In this document: one piece after another, positions 15,340 to 23,157 of the stretch
Position numbering within the stretch: the first letter of the stretch is position 1
How the letters are laid out: every line of letters begins with the position of its first letter
Made by a program: the position numbers and the translations under genes
Notes under the pieces: generated by a model
Seen by the model: the letters and a program-made list of their open reading frames with translations, nothing else
Databases searched by the model: none
Told to the model about the DNA's origin: nothing
Source: SIG440 sp045596485
GTDB lineage: Bacteria; Bacillota; Clostridia; Monoglobales; Monoglobaceae
Assembly (NCBI GenBank): GCA_045596485.1
Contig: JAZOCL010000025.1
Span: 1 to 23,204 of the forward strand
Length of the DNA: 23,204 nucleotides
Direction of reading: 5' to 3'

Positions 15340-15377
15340 ACTGTTTTCAAAATTTTTTTTGAAGGGGAGAACTACTC

Positions 15378-16715
15378 ATGCAAATGACAGAACTTAAAGA
15401 GCTTATGAAGGAATGCGGAATAGTTGGTGCAGGCGGCGCCGGTTTCCCTTCGTACGCAAAACTCAGCGATGGGGCTGACACAGTAATTCTCAACTGTGCA
15501 GAATGTGAGCCCTTGTTTAAACTTCACAGGCAGCTTCTTTCCACCTTCGCAAAGGAGGTTCTCACAGCCCTTGATGCAGTTCGCAAGGCTGTTGGCGCAA
15601 AAAATGCAATTGTTGCGGTGAAGGAAGCGTATACCGAAGCAGTTGAAGAAGTCAAAGAACAGCTTGACTCCTTCAAGCATATGGCCATTTCACTTCTCCC
15701 TGAGGTCTATCCTGCAGGTGATGAAGTTATTTTGATTTATGAAGCTACAGGCAAGGTTGTAAAGCCCGGCAAGCTTCCTATCTCAGAGGGCATTATAGTT
15801 TTCAACGTTGAAACAATGCTCAATACATACTACGCAATGACCGAAAAAAGACCTGTTTGTTATAAGTATGTAACAGTTGCAGGTGAAGTAAAGTCTCCTG
15901 GAACCTTCAGAGTTCCCCTTGGCATACCGCTGGGCCGTGTGGTTGAACTTGCCGGAGGCGAAGCAATCGAAGATTGCGAATATATTTGCGGCGGTGCAAT
16001 GACAGGATGTCTTGCGAAAAAGAAAGAGGTTGTTACCAAAACCACAAATGCGGTACTGGTGCTTCCGAAGAATCATCCTGTTATTTTAAAAAAGAAAACA
16101 AGCGCAAAGATTAATATATACAGAGCAATGAGTGCTTGCTGTCAGTGCAGAATGTGCACAGATTTGTGCTCCCGAAATCTCCTTGGTCACCCCATTGAGC
16201 CTCACGCATTTATGAGAGCTGCAGCAAAGGGAATGACAAGTGATGTTTCGGCACTTCTCAATGCAGCATACTGTTCGCAGTGCAGACTTTGTGAAATGTA
16301 TGCCTGCCATCAGGGTTTGTCCCCTGCAATGCTCATTGGCTCATTCCGTGACGGAATACGCACTCAGGGCATAGAGCTTCCCGAACCGAAATTTACGGGA
16401 GTTCATGAACACAGAAAATTTAGATTTGTTCCTATGGAACGGCTGATTACACGTCTTGGAATTAACCAATACAACGTTGAAGCACCTTTTGTTGATATTC
16501 TTGAGGATTTCGGCAAAAGGTGGAAGACCCTGAAGATTGAGCTGAAACAGCATATCGGTCAGCCTGCAAAGCCGGTTGTAAAGGTTGGCGACAAGGTCAG
16601 CATGTTCCAGAAACTGGCAAGCTGTGAGGGGCTGGGTGCTGAAATTCACAGCCCTTATGACGGGACGATAAAAGAAGTAACTGAAAAATATATTACATTG
16701 GAAATAAAGCGGTAG
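15378..16715 (+). CDS. pduS: PduS-like RnfC-family Fe-S flavoprotein
   Basis: A redox protein related to RnfC and the Nqo1/SLBB family, thought to bind a flavin and pass electrons between NAD(H) and Fe-S partners, possibly across the shell through PduT. It is 445 residues, near the PduS norm. The N-terminal GIVGAGGAGFPSYAKL is the nucleotide-binding glycine motif; NCAECEP follows. Two [4Fe-4S] motifs are present: C254-x2-C257-x2-C260-x3-C264 and C299-x2-C302-x2-C305-x4-C310. In B12-dependent systems PduS serves cobalamin reduction. There is no B12 enzyme here, so its role must be other redox balancing. It lies 38 bases after the pentamer gene. Confidence 0.92.
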   Translation: MQMTELKELMKECGIVGAGGAGFPSYAKLSDGADTVILNCAECEPLFKLHRQLLSTFAKEVLTALDAVRKAVGAKNAIVAVKEAYTEAVEEVKEQLDSFKHMAISLLPEVYPAGDEVILIYEATGKVVKPGKLPISEGIIVFNVETMLNTYYAMTEKRPVCYKYVTVAGEVKSPGTFRVPLGIPLGRVVELAGGEAIEDCEYICGGAMTGCLAKKKEVVTKTTNAVLVLPKNHPVILKKKTSAKINIYRAMSACCQCRMCTDLCSRNLLGHPIEPHAFMRAAAKGMTSDVSALLNAAYCSQCRLCEMYACHQGLSPAMLIGSFRDGIRTQGIELPEPKFTGVHEHRKFRFVPMERLITRLGINQYNVEAPFVDILEDFGKRWKTLKIELKQHIGQPAKPVVKVGDKVSMFQKLASCEGLGAEIHSPYDGTIKEVTEKYITLEIKR

Positions 16716-16734
16716 AAAGGGAGGAAACGTAAAA

Positions 16735-17283
16735 ATGGCAAAGGCATTGGCAATGGCAGAACTGGCAACGGTTTCCACCGGCATGAAGTCCGCAGATATT
16801 ATGGTAAAGACCGCCGAGGTTAACGTGATTGAAGCCGAGGTTGTCTGCCCCGGTAAGTACATTGTTCTTATCGAAGGCGAATTGAGTGCAGTTCGTGCAT
16901 CAATTGATGCAGTGAGGGCGTTGTTCCCTGAAAAACTCATCGACAGCTTTGTTTTGGGTAACCCCCATGAAACAATTTTCCCGGCTCTTTACGGGGCGAC
17001 GGATGTAAAAGATAAACGTGCTCTTGGAATTCTGGAGACCTATTCAGCGGCGTCGATTATCTATGCTGCTGATATTGCGGCAAAAACCGCAATTGTTGAT
17101 CTCATTGAGCTTCGTGTGGCACGAGGTATGTGCGGAAAGTCTTATATGCTTCTGACGGGCGAGGTTGCAGCGGTTGAAAGTGCAATCGAGCGTGCAAAGG
17201 CTGAGGTTGCTGACGGAACAATGTTCCTTGACAGCACAGTTATTGCAAGTCCCGACGAAAAAATGTGGAATACGGTGATTTAA
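16735..17283 (+). CDS. pduT: PduT-like tandem-domain BMC shell trimer with Fe-S cysteine
   Basis: A trimeric shell protein with two BMC domains (about residues 3-95 and 98-182), forming a pseudohexamer. The first domain carries Cys38 in EAEVVCPGKY, the position that ligates a [4Fe-4S] cluster at the three-fold axis in PduT. It is 182 residues, the usual PduT length. It follows the PduS-like gene by 19 bases with a GGGAGG site, the classic pduS/pduT pairing, supporting electron transfer through the shell. The second domain pore segment (VARGMCGKSYMLLTG) differs from the PduA pattern and carries another Cys. Confidence 0.93.
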   Translation: MAKALAMAELATVSTGMKSADIMVKTAEVNVIEAEVVCPGKYIVLIEGELSAVRASIDAVRALFPEKLIDSFVLGNPHETIFPALYGATDVKDKRALGILETYSAASIIYAADIAAKTAIVDLIELRVARGMCGKSYMLLTGEVAAVESAIERAKAEVADGTMFLDSTVIASPDEKMWNTVI

Positions 17284-17419
17284 AGGTGTGAAAATCGCCC
17301 ATATGGCACGTTTTGTCTCCCTTATGTACAACACGGCGGTTGGCAAAACGCATAATCTGAACAATTTTCATCAGCCGTTAAAGGCTGATACAGAAATACA
17401 GAGAGGAAGGTAAACTCAA
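17284..17419 (+). other. Structured 136-base gap between the PduT-like and aldehyde dehydrogenase genes
   Basis: This is the second longest non-coding gap inside the BMC locus. It contains CGTTTTG (17309-17315) paired with CAAAACG (17344-17350) around a 28-base loop. A compact hairpin, ATCAGCC (17370-17376) with GGCTGAT (17383-17389), has a 6-base loop. No convincing -35/-10 pair and no T run are seen. It may tune mRNA processing or translation between shell and enzyme genes. The ribosome site AGAGGAAGG follows. Confidence 0.5.
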
Positions 17420-18811
17420 ATGTTTGATGAAAAAAGCATAAGCGCTATTGTTGAAAGTGTTATCCGTAATATAGACGGAAAGGTGGAAGCTCCCCAAAAG
17501 CTCAAGGGTGTGTTCCCCACAATGACAGAAGCTCTGGAGGCTGTTTCAAAGGCGTATATTCAGTATAAGAGCTATACTGTTGAGCAGAGAGAAAAAATGA
17601 TTGCAGCAATCCGCCGTCTAACTTTGGAAGAAGCAGAGGTTATGGCAAAGATGGGTGTTGAAGAAACAGGTATGGGTCGTGTTTCTGACAAGATTATCAA
17701 GCACCAGCTGGTTGCAAACAAAACTCCCGGAACCGAAGACCTTCAGCCCGTCGTAAAGACAGGTGACACAGGTCTCACCCTTATTGAAATGGCACCCTAC
17801 GGTGTTATCGGAAGTATCACACCTTCAACAAACCCTAGCGAAACGGTTATCTGCAACTCAATCGGTATGATTGCAGGCGGTAATGCGGTTGTGTTTAACC
17901 CGCACCCCAATGCAAAGAAGATTGCAAACTACGCGGTTGACCTTGTGAACCGTGGAATCTTAGAGGCAGGCGGTCCTGAGAATCTGGTTGTCTCGGTTTA
18001 TAACCCCACAATGGAAACATCAAACGAAATGGTGAGCTCACCTCTTGTTAAAATGCTTGTTGCAACAGGCGGTCCCGGTGTTGTAAAGATGCTTCTTTCT
18101 TCAGGAAAGAAAGCAATCGGTGCAGGCGCAGGCAATCCCCCTGTTATTGTTGACGACACAGCAGACATAGAAAAAGCTGCATCAGACATCATCAAAGGTG
18201 CAAGCTTTGACAATAACCTTCCCTGTATTGCAGAAAAGGAATGTTTTGTATTTGATTCGGTTGCAGACAGCCTTATCCGCAATATGCAGAGGAACGGCGC
18301 ATATCTTCTCAAGGGTGCAGAGGTTGAAAAGCTGGTGAAGGTTGCGCTGGTTGAAAAGGACGGAAAGTTTGGTATCAACAAAAAATGGGTAGGCAAGGAC
18401 GCAAAGCTGTTCCTCAAGGAGCTTGGTATTGATGCAGACCCAAGGCTTATTATTTGCGAAACTGATGCAAAGCACCCCTTTGTTCAGGTTGAAATGATGA
18501 TGCCTATTCTCCCCATTGTGAGAGTTAAGGATATTGAAGAAGCAATTACTGAAGCCTGCAAGGCAGAGCACGGCAACCGCCATTCGGCCCACATTCATTC
18601 GAAGAATGTTGACAGACTTACAGCCTTTGCAAGAGCTGTTGAAACAACAATTTTTGTTAAAAACGCACCTTCATATGCAGGTATCGGTGCGGGGGGCGAA
18701 GGTCACACAACCTTTACAATTGCAGGTCCCACGGGTGAAGGAATTACCTCGGCAAGGTCCTTCACACGTCAGAGACGTTGTGTAATGGTGGATGGCTTCC
18801 ATATAGTTTAA
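17420..18811 (+). CDS. pduP: CoA-acylating propionaldehyde dehydrogenase (PduP/EutE-like) with N-terminal encapsulation peptide
   Basis: Converts propionaldehyde + CoA + NAD+ to propionyl-CoA + NADH in the compartment lumen. It has 463 residues. The N-terminal helix FDEKSISAIVESVIRNIDGK (2-21) matches the encapsulation peptide of PduP. A linker follows, then the ALDH fold. The catalytic Cys269 lies in FDNNLPCIAEKE. Other family strings are YGVIGSITPSTNPSET, GAGAGNPPVIVD and AHIHSKNVDRL. The CoA-acylating branch lacks the general-base Glu of hydrolytic ALDHs, in keeping with this sequence. NADH made here would be consumed by the zinc alcohol dehydrogenase. Confidence 0.95.
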   Translation: MFDEKSISAIVESVIRNIDGKVEAPQKLKGVFPTMTEALEAVSKAYIQYKSYTVEQREKMIAAIRRLTLEEAEVMAKMGVEETGMGRVSDKIIKHQLVANKTPGTEDLQPVVKTGDTGLTLIEMAPYGVIGSITPSTNPSETVICNSIGMIAGGNAVVFNPHPNAKKIANYAVDLVNRGILEAGGPENLVVSVYNPTMETSNEMVSSPLVKMLVATGGPGVVKMLLSSGKKAIGAGAGNPPVIVDDTADIEKAASDIIKGASFDNNLPCIAEKECFVFDSVADSLIRNMQRNGAYLLKGAEVEKLVKVALVEKDGKFGINKKWVGKDAKLFLKELGIDADPRLIICETDAKHPFVQVEMMMPILPIVRVKDIEEAITEACKAEHGNRHSAHIHSKNVDRLTAFARAVETTIFVKNAPSYAGIGAGGEGHTTFTIAGPTGEGITSARSFTRQRRCVMVDGFHIV

Positions 18812-18858
18812 GAGGCAAAGAGCTAAACTATTAAGCAGACATAGAAAGGAAAAATCCT

Positions 18859-19500
18859 ATGAAAGCATTGGGAATGTTAGAAGTTTACAGTTTTACGACG
18901 GCAGTGGTTGCAGCAGACCTCTGTGCGAAGGCTGCAGACGTAAAATTGATTGCATTTGACCGTACCCGTCCCGGTAGCGCAGATGTTCCTGCACCTCTGG
19001 TAATGCAGATAAAGGTGTCAGGTAATGTTGCTGCAGTTAAGGCTGCGGTTGAAGCAGGTAAAGAATATGCAGAAGCAGAGGGCAAATACATAATTTCTCA
19101 TACTATCCCCAATCCCGGTGATGGTACAGAAAAAATGGCTTATCTTTTGGATATGAACAAGGATAAGTATAACAAAAAGCTGCCCAAAAACTTTATCAAC
19201 GAAGAAGAGGAACCAAAGACCTATCCCGAAGCAATCGGTATGATTGAGGTTGAAGGTCTGGTTGCTGCAATCGAGGGACTCGATGCAATGACAAAGGCTG
19301 CAGACGTGAGAGTGGTTCATACAGAAAAAAGACTGGGAGGTCGCCTTGTTACATTTATTGTTGCAGGTGAGGTTTCAGCCGTTAAGGCTGCTGTTGAAGC
19401 GGGTCTCAGGAGTGCAGATGAGATTGGCAATATTTTCGGCTCTGCGGTTATCGCAAGACCTCATGCTGAGATAACCAAGTTCTTCGATATGGAAGGATAA
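18859..19500 (+). CDS. Tandem-domain BMC-T shell trimer with enlarged pore loop
   Basis: A shell protein of 213 residues with two non-permuted BMC domains. Domain 1 is about residues 1-90 (MKALGMLEVYSFTTAVVAAD…), domain 2 about 122-210 (YPEAIGMIEVEGLVAAIEG…RPHAEITKF). A charged linker of about 30 residues joins them (around NKKLPKNFINEEEEPKTYPE). Domain 1 has an insertion of about 8 residues at the pore position (FDRTRPGSADVPAPL, where hexamers have TEKIGSGL), so the pore of the trimer should differ strongly from PduA. It lacks the PduT Fe-S cysteine. It is 47 bases after the aldehyde dehydrogenase with AAAGGAAA as ribosome site. It may be a gated or large-cofactor pore. Confidence 0.9.
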   Translation: MKALGMLEVYSFTTAVVAADLCAKAADVKLIAFDRTRPGSADVPAPLVMQIKVSGNVAAVKAAVEAGKEYAEAEGKYIISHTIPNPGDGTEKMAYLLDMNKDKYNKKLPKNFINEEEEPKTYPEAIGMIEVEGLVAAIEGLDAMTKAADVRVVHTEKRLGGRLVTFIVAGEVSAVKAAVEAGLRSADEIGNIFGSAVIARPHAEITKFFDMEG

Positions 19501-19573
19501 GCTGACGGACAATCCGGAAAGACGGAAATCTGAATCAGGGTCAGAGAAAATTCCTTTGACCAAGGTGAAGCAT

Positions 19574-20209
19574 ATGTATGATGTAGACGCAATTGCAAAA
19601 GCCGTTAAATCGGTGGTTGAAAAAATAGATACAGACGGACAGATAAGAATAGGCGTTTCACAGCGCCACGTTCATTTATCGCAGGAAGACCTCGAAACTC
19701 TCTTTGGCAAGGGCTATGAGCTCAGAGTGAAGAAGTATCTTATGGGACGTGAGTTCGCATCCGAAGAAGTGGTAACCCTGGTTGGTCCTTCGCTGAAATC
19801 AATTGAGAATGTGAGGGTTCTTGGCCCTGTCCGCAAGAATACACAGGTTGAAATCTCAAGAACTGACACCTTTGTGCTGAAGGTAAGCCCTCCCGTTCGT
19901 CCATCGGGAAATGTGGCAGGCTCTGAAAAGCTGGTGCTTGTGGGACCTAAGGGTTGTGTATACCTTAAAGAAGGAGTAATCATCGCAAACCGTCACATTC
20001 ATCTTACGCCCGAATATGCGCGTGCAAACGGCATAAAGGACAATGATTATGTGGATGTTGAGGTTGAAGGAGTAAAGCCCACAAGGTTCTACGATGTTCA
20101 GGTGAGAGTTCGTGATGACTTCAATGCAGAAATGCATATTGACACGGATGATGCAAACTCAGCAGGATTGAAAAACGGTTCTGTTGTAAAGATAATAAAA
20201 AAGGATTAA
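19574..20209 (+). CDS. pduL: PduL-type phosphotransacylase with N-terminal encapsulation peptide
   Basis: Converts propionyl-CoA + phosphate to propionyl phosphate + CoA, recycling CoA inside the compartment. ATG 19574 is chosen over a TTG 18 bases upstream because AAGGTG precedes it; this gives 211 residues. Residues 2-20 (YDVDAIAKAVKSVVEKIDT) form the targeting helix. Two zinc-binding histidine motifs are present: QRHVHLS (H32, H34) and NRHIHLTPEYA in the second half. These are the hallmarks of the PduL fold, unrelated to classic Pta. No propionate kinase is in the window, so a kinase elsewhere would be needed for ATP formation. Confidence 0.94.
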   Translation: MYDVDAIAKAVKSVVEKIDTDGQIRIGVSQRHVHLSQEDLETLFGKGYELRVKKYLMGREFASEEVVTLVGPSLKSIENVRVLGPVRKNTQVEISRTDTFVLKVSPPVRPSGNVAGSEKLVLVGPKGCVYLKEGVIIANRHIHLTPEYARANGIKDNDYVDVEVEGVKPTRFYDVQVRVRDDFNAEMHIDTDDANSAGLKNGSVVKIIKKD

Positions 20210-20236
20210 AAATCGCATTGAAAGAGAGGAAACATT

Positions 20237-21004
20237 ATGCTTGCTCTTGAACGTCAAAAGAAGATAATGGAATTTCTGAATTCAGACGGCGTTGTTTCTG
20301 TAAGTCGCTTGAGTACAGAGCTTGGTGTTACAGAGGAAACTGTGAGACGTGACCTTGAGAAGCTTGAAAAGCAGGAGACACTTCGTAGAACTCACGGTGG
20401 TGCTGTTCCGTTAGAGGGAACAACCTACGAAATTTCTCTTGAAAAAAGGAAAAACATAAACGTTGAAGCCAAAATGAAACTGGCAAAGGAAGCCGCAAAG
20501 CACGTGACAGCAGGCGATACAATCTTTCTTGATGCATCAACAACAACATTCTTTATGGCAAAGGAACTGAAGAACCGAAAAAATATAACCATTATCACCA
20601 ACTCTCTGAGAGTTGCGGTTGAGCTCTCGGGCTGTGAGCACATAAAGGTTATTTCTGTTGGCGGTGTTCTCAGCAATAATCAGTCCTTCATTGGCAGGCA
20701 CGCCGAAAAGAGCATTGAAGAAAATTACTTTGCAAGCAAAATATTCTTCTCAAGCAAGGGAATTACAGCCGATGGCGGAATTCTCGAAAGCAATGAGACT
20801 GAATGCGGAATCAAGCAGAAGATGCTTGCAAATTCCAGAGAAAAATATTACCTATGCGACAAAAGCAAAATGGGCGGTGTTGGTTTTGTGAAACTTGTTC
20901 CTATGGAGGAAGTAGATTACATCATAACCGAATCTGAGCCCGACGCCAATTTGAAGGCGAAGCTTGACGAAAATGGTGTACAGGTTATAAAAATTTCTGA
21001 ATAA
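20237..21004 (+). CDS. DeoR-family transcriptional regulator
   Basis: A sugar-phosphate-responsive DNA-binding regulator, probably of this operon. It has 255 residues. The N-terminal winged helix-turn-helix (about residues 5-57) contains VSVSRLSTELGVTEETVRRDL and the family signature THGGA (52-56). The effector domain begins near 75, with GDTIFLDASTTT (D99) and TNSLRVAVEL as in DeoR-type sugar-phosphate sensors. It lies 27 bases after pduL and is followed by a terminator, so it is the last gene of the BMC transcript and autoregulated if it acts on the promoters at 7350 or 11617. Its ligand may be fuculose- or rhamnulose-1-phosphate (inference). Confidence 0.92.
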   Translation: MLALERQKKIMEFLNSDGVVSVSRLSTELGVTEETVRRDLEKLEKQETLRRTHGGAVPLEGTTYEISLEKRKNINVEAKMKLAKEAAKHVTAGDTIFLDASTTTFFMAKELKNRKNITIITNSLRVAVELSGCEHIKVISVGGVLSNNQSFIGRHAEKSIEENYFASKIFFSSKGITADGGILESNETECGIKQKMLANSREKYYLCDKSKMGGVGFVKLVPMEEVDYIITESEPDANLKAKLDENGVQVIKISE

Positions 21005-21016
21005 GGATAAAAAATT

Positions 21017-21051
21017 AAAACCCGTTGAACAAAAAGTTCAACGGGTTTTTT
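21017..21051 (+). terminator. Rho-independent terminator of the BMC operon
   Basis: AAAACCCGTTGAAC (21017-21030) pairs fully with GTTCAACGGGTTTT (21036-21049), with an AAAAA loop and further T residues. It separates the BMC locus from the mraZ promoter. Confidence 0.93.
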
Positions 21052-21151
21052 GTATATTTTTAATAATGAAGGGTGAAAGCCTGATTTGGTGCTGATTTAC
21101 ACCAATGTTACAATAAAATTACAATTTTTTTAATTTTTTTTAAAAAAACTA

Positions 21152-21180
21152 TTGCAAAATGGTTTGAAGTGTAGTATTAT
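21152..21180 (+). promoter_or_regulatory. Promoter of the mraZ division/cell-wall cluster
   Basis: TTGCAA (21152-21157), a 17-base spacer and TATTAT (21175-21180), preceded by AT-rich tracts. It leaves a leader of about 70 bases carrying the MraZ repeats. Confidence 0.75.
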
Positions 21181-21223
21181 AGAGAAAAGTGGTATGAAGT
21201 GGGGTGATTACCCCATAAAGTGG
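21167..21223 (+). promoter_or_regulatory. MraZ-type operator repeats
   Basis: AAGTGK repeats occur at 21167 (AAGTGT, inside the promoter spacer), 21187, 21197 and 21218 (each AAGTGG). Distances are 20, 10 and 21 bases, so all lie on one face of the helix. This matches the GTGG-type direct repeats with about 10-base period bound by MraZ upstream of its own gene. Between the last two lies the hairpin GGGG/CCCC (21201-21204 with 21211-21214). Confidence 0.7.
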
Positions 21224-21257
21224 TATAAAATCAGAAAGGTACAGGGAGCGCAAGGCT

Positions 21258-21683
21258 ATGCTTATCGGTGAATACTCACATAACCTTGATACAAAAGGGC
21301 GAGTTAGCATTCCATCTAAGTTCAGAGATGATCTTGGTGGAACTTTTGTGCTTGCTAAAGGTGTTAATGACTGCCTTGCTGCTTACTCAAAAAGTGAATG
21401 GGAGCATTTTCAGGAGGAGCTGCTTGCACTGAAAGGTGCTGACGGAAGACGACTTCGCAGATTCTTCTTTTCAGGTGCAACCGAGTGCGAAATTGATGCT
21501 CAGGGAAGAATTCTTGTACCACCTATACTCAGAACATATGCAAATCTTCAGCGTGAGGTAACCATTGCAGGTGTTTCGGATCATATGGAAATCTGGAACA
21601 AGGAAGATTGGGACAGTTATATGAGTGCTCAGGCTATGTCGCCTAAAGAGGTTGAAGACGCAATGGAGAGACTTGGGTTATGA
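21258..21683 (+). CDS. mraZ: MraZ, transcriptional regulator of the division/cell-wall cluster
   Basis: A DNA-binding regulator with two SpoVT-AbrB-like repeats that acts on its own promoter. It has 141 residues, typical length. The opening MLIGEYSHNLDTKGRVSIPSKFRDDL is diagnostic, and the second repeat contains EIDAQGRILVPPILR. GGGAG lies 9 bases before the ATG. The stop overlaps the rsmH start (ATGA), so the two are translationally coupled. Confidence 0.97.
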   Translation: MLIGEYSHNLDTKGRVSIPSKFRDDLGGTFVLAKGVNDCLAAYSKSEWEHFQEELLALKGADGRRLRRFFFSGATECEIDAQGRILVPPILRTYANLQREVTIAGVSDHMEIWNKEDWDSYMSAQAMSPKEVEDAMERLGL

Positions 21684-22621
21684 GTTCGGAGTTCAGACAT
21701 ATTTCGGTATTGCTTGAAGAAAGCGTTGAGCTTTTGGAGGTCAAGTCTTCGGGAACTTATGTTGACGGAACTCTGGGCGGCGGCGGACACGCAGAGCTTG
21801 TTTGCTCAAAGCTCGAAGAAGGAGCAACCTTTGTGGGTATTGACCGCGATATGACTGCAATTGGCGCAGCCTCAGAAAGACTTGAGAGATTTGGTGATAA
21901 GGTAAAAATTGTTCACAACAATTTTGCTAATGTGAAAAGTGTTTTAAAAGAGCTTGGCATAGAAAGCATAGACGGAGCAATTCTTGACCTTGGTGTTTCG
22001 TCACCACAGCTCGATACTGCGGAGCGAGGCTTCAGCTACAATATGGATGCCCGGCTCGATATGCGGATGAACCGTGAGGATATGCTTTCGGCATATGAGG
22101 TTGTGAACGGTTATTCAGAAAGTGAGCTTTCAAAAATTATCTTTGAATACGGCGAAGAGCGGTTTGCAAGACAGATTGCAAGAGCAATCATTACAGCAAG
22201 AAACAAAGCAGAGATTGAAACAACGTTTCAGCTCTGTGAAATTATAAAAGGAGCTATTCCTGCAAAACTGAGATTTGCGGACAAGCATCCTGCAAAAAGA
22301 ACCTTTCAGGCAATCAGAATTGAAGTGAACAATGAGCTTGGAATTCTGGAGCAGGCAATCCGTGATTTTGTTGAGGTTTTGAAGCCGGGCGGAGTTTTGT
22401 CGGTTATAACCTTTCACTCTCTGGAGGACAGAATTGTGAAGCAGACCTTTGCAAGCCTTGCATCGGGCTGTGAATGCCCCAAAGACTTTCCCGTTTGTGT
22501 ATGCGGAAAGAAGCCGGTGGTGAAGCCGGTAAATAAAAAGCCCATTGTTTCGGGCGAAAAAGAACTTGAAAACAACCTAAGAGCCCACAGCGCAAAGCTG
22601 AGAGCTGTCAAAAAAATATAG
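21680..22621 (+). CDS. rsmH: 16S rRNA m4C1402 methyltransferase RsmH (MraW)
   Basis: An S-adenosylmethionine-dependent N4-methyltransferase of cytidine 1402 in 16S rRNA, the conserved second gene of the cluster. It has 313 residues. The SAM-binding motif DGTLGGGGH is at residues 29-37. GAILDLGVSSPQLD and ERGFSYNMDARLDMRM are family signatures, and the end includes HSLEDRIVKQTF and the basic tail. It overlaps mraZ by 4 bases. Confidence 0.97.
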   Translation: MSSEFRHISVLLEESVELLEVKSSGTYVDGTLGGGGHAELVCSKLEEGATFVGIDRDMTAIGAASERLERFGDKVKIVHNNFANVKSVLKELGIESIDGAILDLGVSSPQLDTAERGFSYNMDARLDMRMNREDMLSAYEVVNGYSESELSKIIFEYGEERFARQIARAIITARNKAEIETTFQLCEIIKGAIPAKLRFADKHPAKRTFQAIRIEVNNELGILEQAIRDFVEVLKPGGVLSVITFHSLEDRIVKQTFASLASGCECPKDFPVCVCGKKPVVKPVNKKPIVSGEKELENNLRAHSAKLRAVKKI

Positions 22622-22647
22622 AAGATTAAATTGAGGTGGAGTAAAAA

Positions 22648-23157
22648 ATGTCGAATTTGTACGGATATAACACAAGCAGTGCGTATAAGTTGGAAATTGA
22701 CTTTGATGTTAAGAGACATTTAGAGAGTACAAGACTTCACAGAAATGACAGCAGGACAGAAACAAAAGCTACAGGGAAACGCCGGTCAATAAAGCTTGCA
22801 AATATTTTGCGGGTAGCACTGTGCTTTGTGGCGGCTTTTGTAATCGTTAACGGATATGTGAAGATTAACGAAGCATACAACGAGATTGCTCAGCTTGAAG
22901 ATAAATACAACAAAGTTGTGGCAGCAAATCAGGATTTGCAGGTTAAGATTGACAAGGCGGTTGACCTTGAACAGCTTCAGTCAATTGCAAATGAGAAATA
23001 CGGAATGGTCAGACCTGAAAGATACCAGATGTTTTATGTTGATATGGAACAAGGTGACGTTGCCGAGACCTATGCAGACAGAGAGGATACCGAGAAGAAT
23101 GTGGCTATGAGCGGCGTTGCAGGAACAATTACCAGCGCAATGAACATATTTAAATAA
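22648..23157 (+). CDS. ftsL: FtsL/DivIC-like cell division protein
   Basis: A small bitopic membrane protein of the divisome. It has 169 residues: a basic cytoplasmic N-terminus (1-48), one membrane helix (about 51-70, ANILRVALCFVAAFVIVNGY), a coiled-coil stretch (about 72-108, EIAQLEDKYNKVVAANQDLQ), and the QSIANEKYGMVRPERYQ motif usual in FtsL/DivIC proteins, then an acidic tail. Position after rsmH is the usual place of ftsL, with GAGGTGGAG as ribosome site. Sequence identity among FtsL proteins is low, so the name rests mostly on context and topology. No gene starts in the remaining 47 bases. Confidence 0.85.
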   Translation: MSNLYGYNTSSAYKLEIDFDVKRHLESTRLHRNDSRTETKATGKRRSIKLANILRVALCFVAAFVIVNGYVKINEAYNEIAQLEDKYNKVVAANQDLQVKIDKAVDLEQLQSIANEKYGMVRPERYQMFYVDMEQGDVAETYADREDTEKNVAMSGVAGTITSAMNIFK

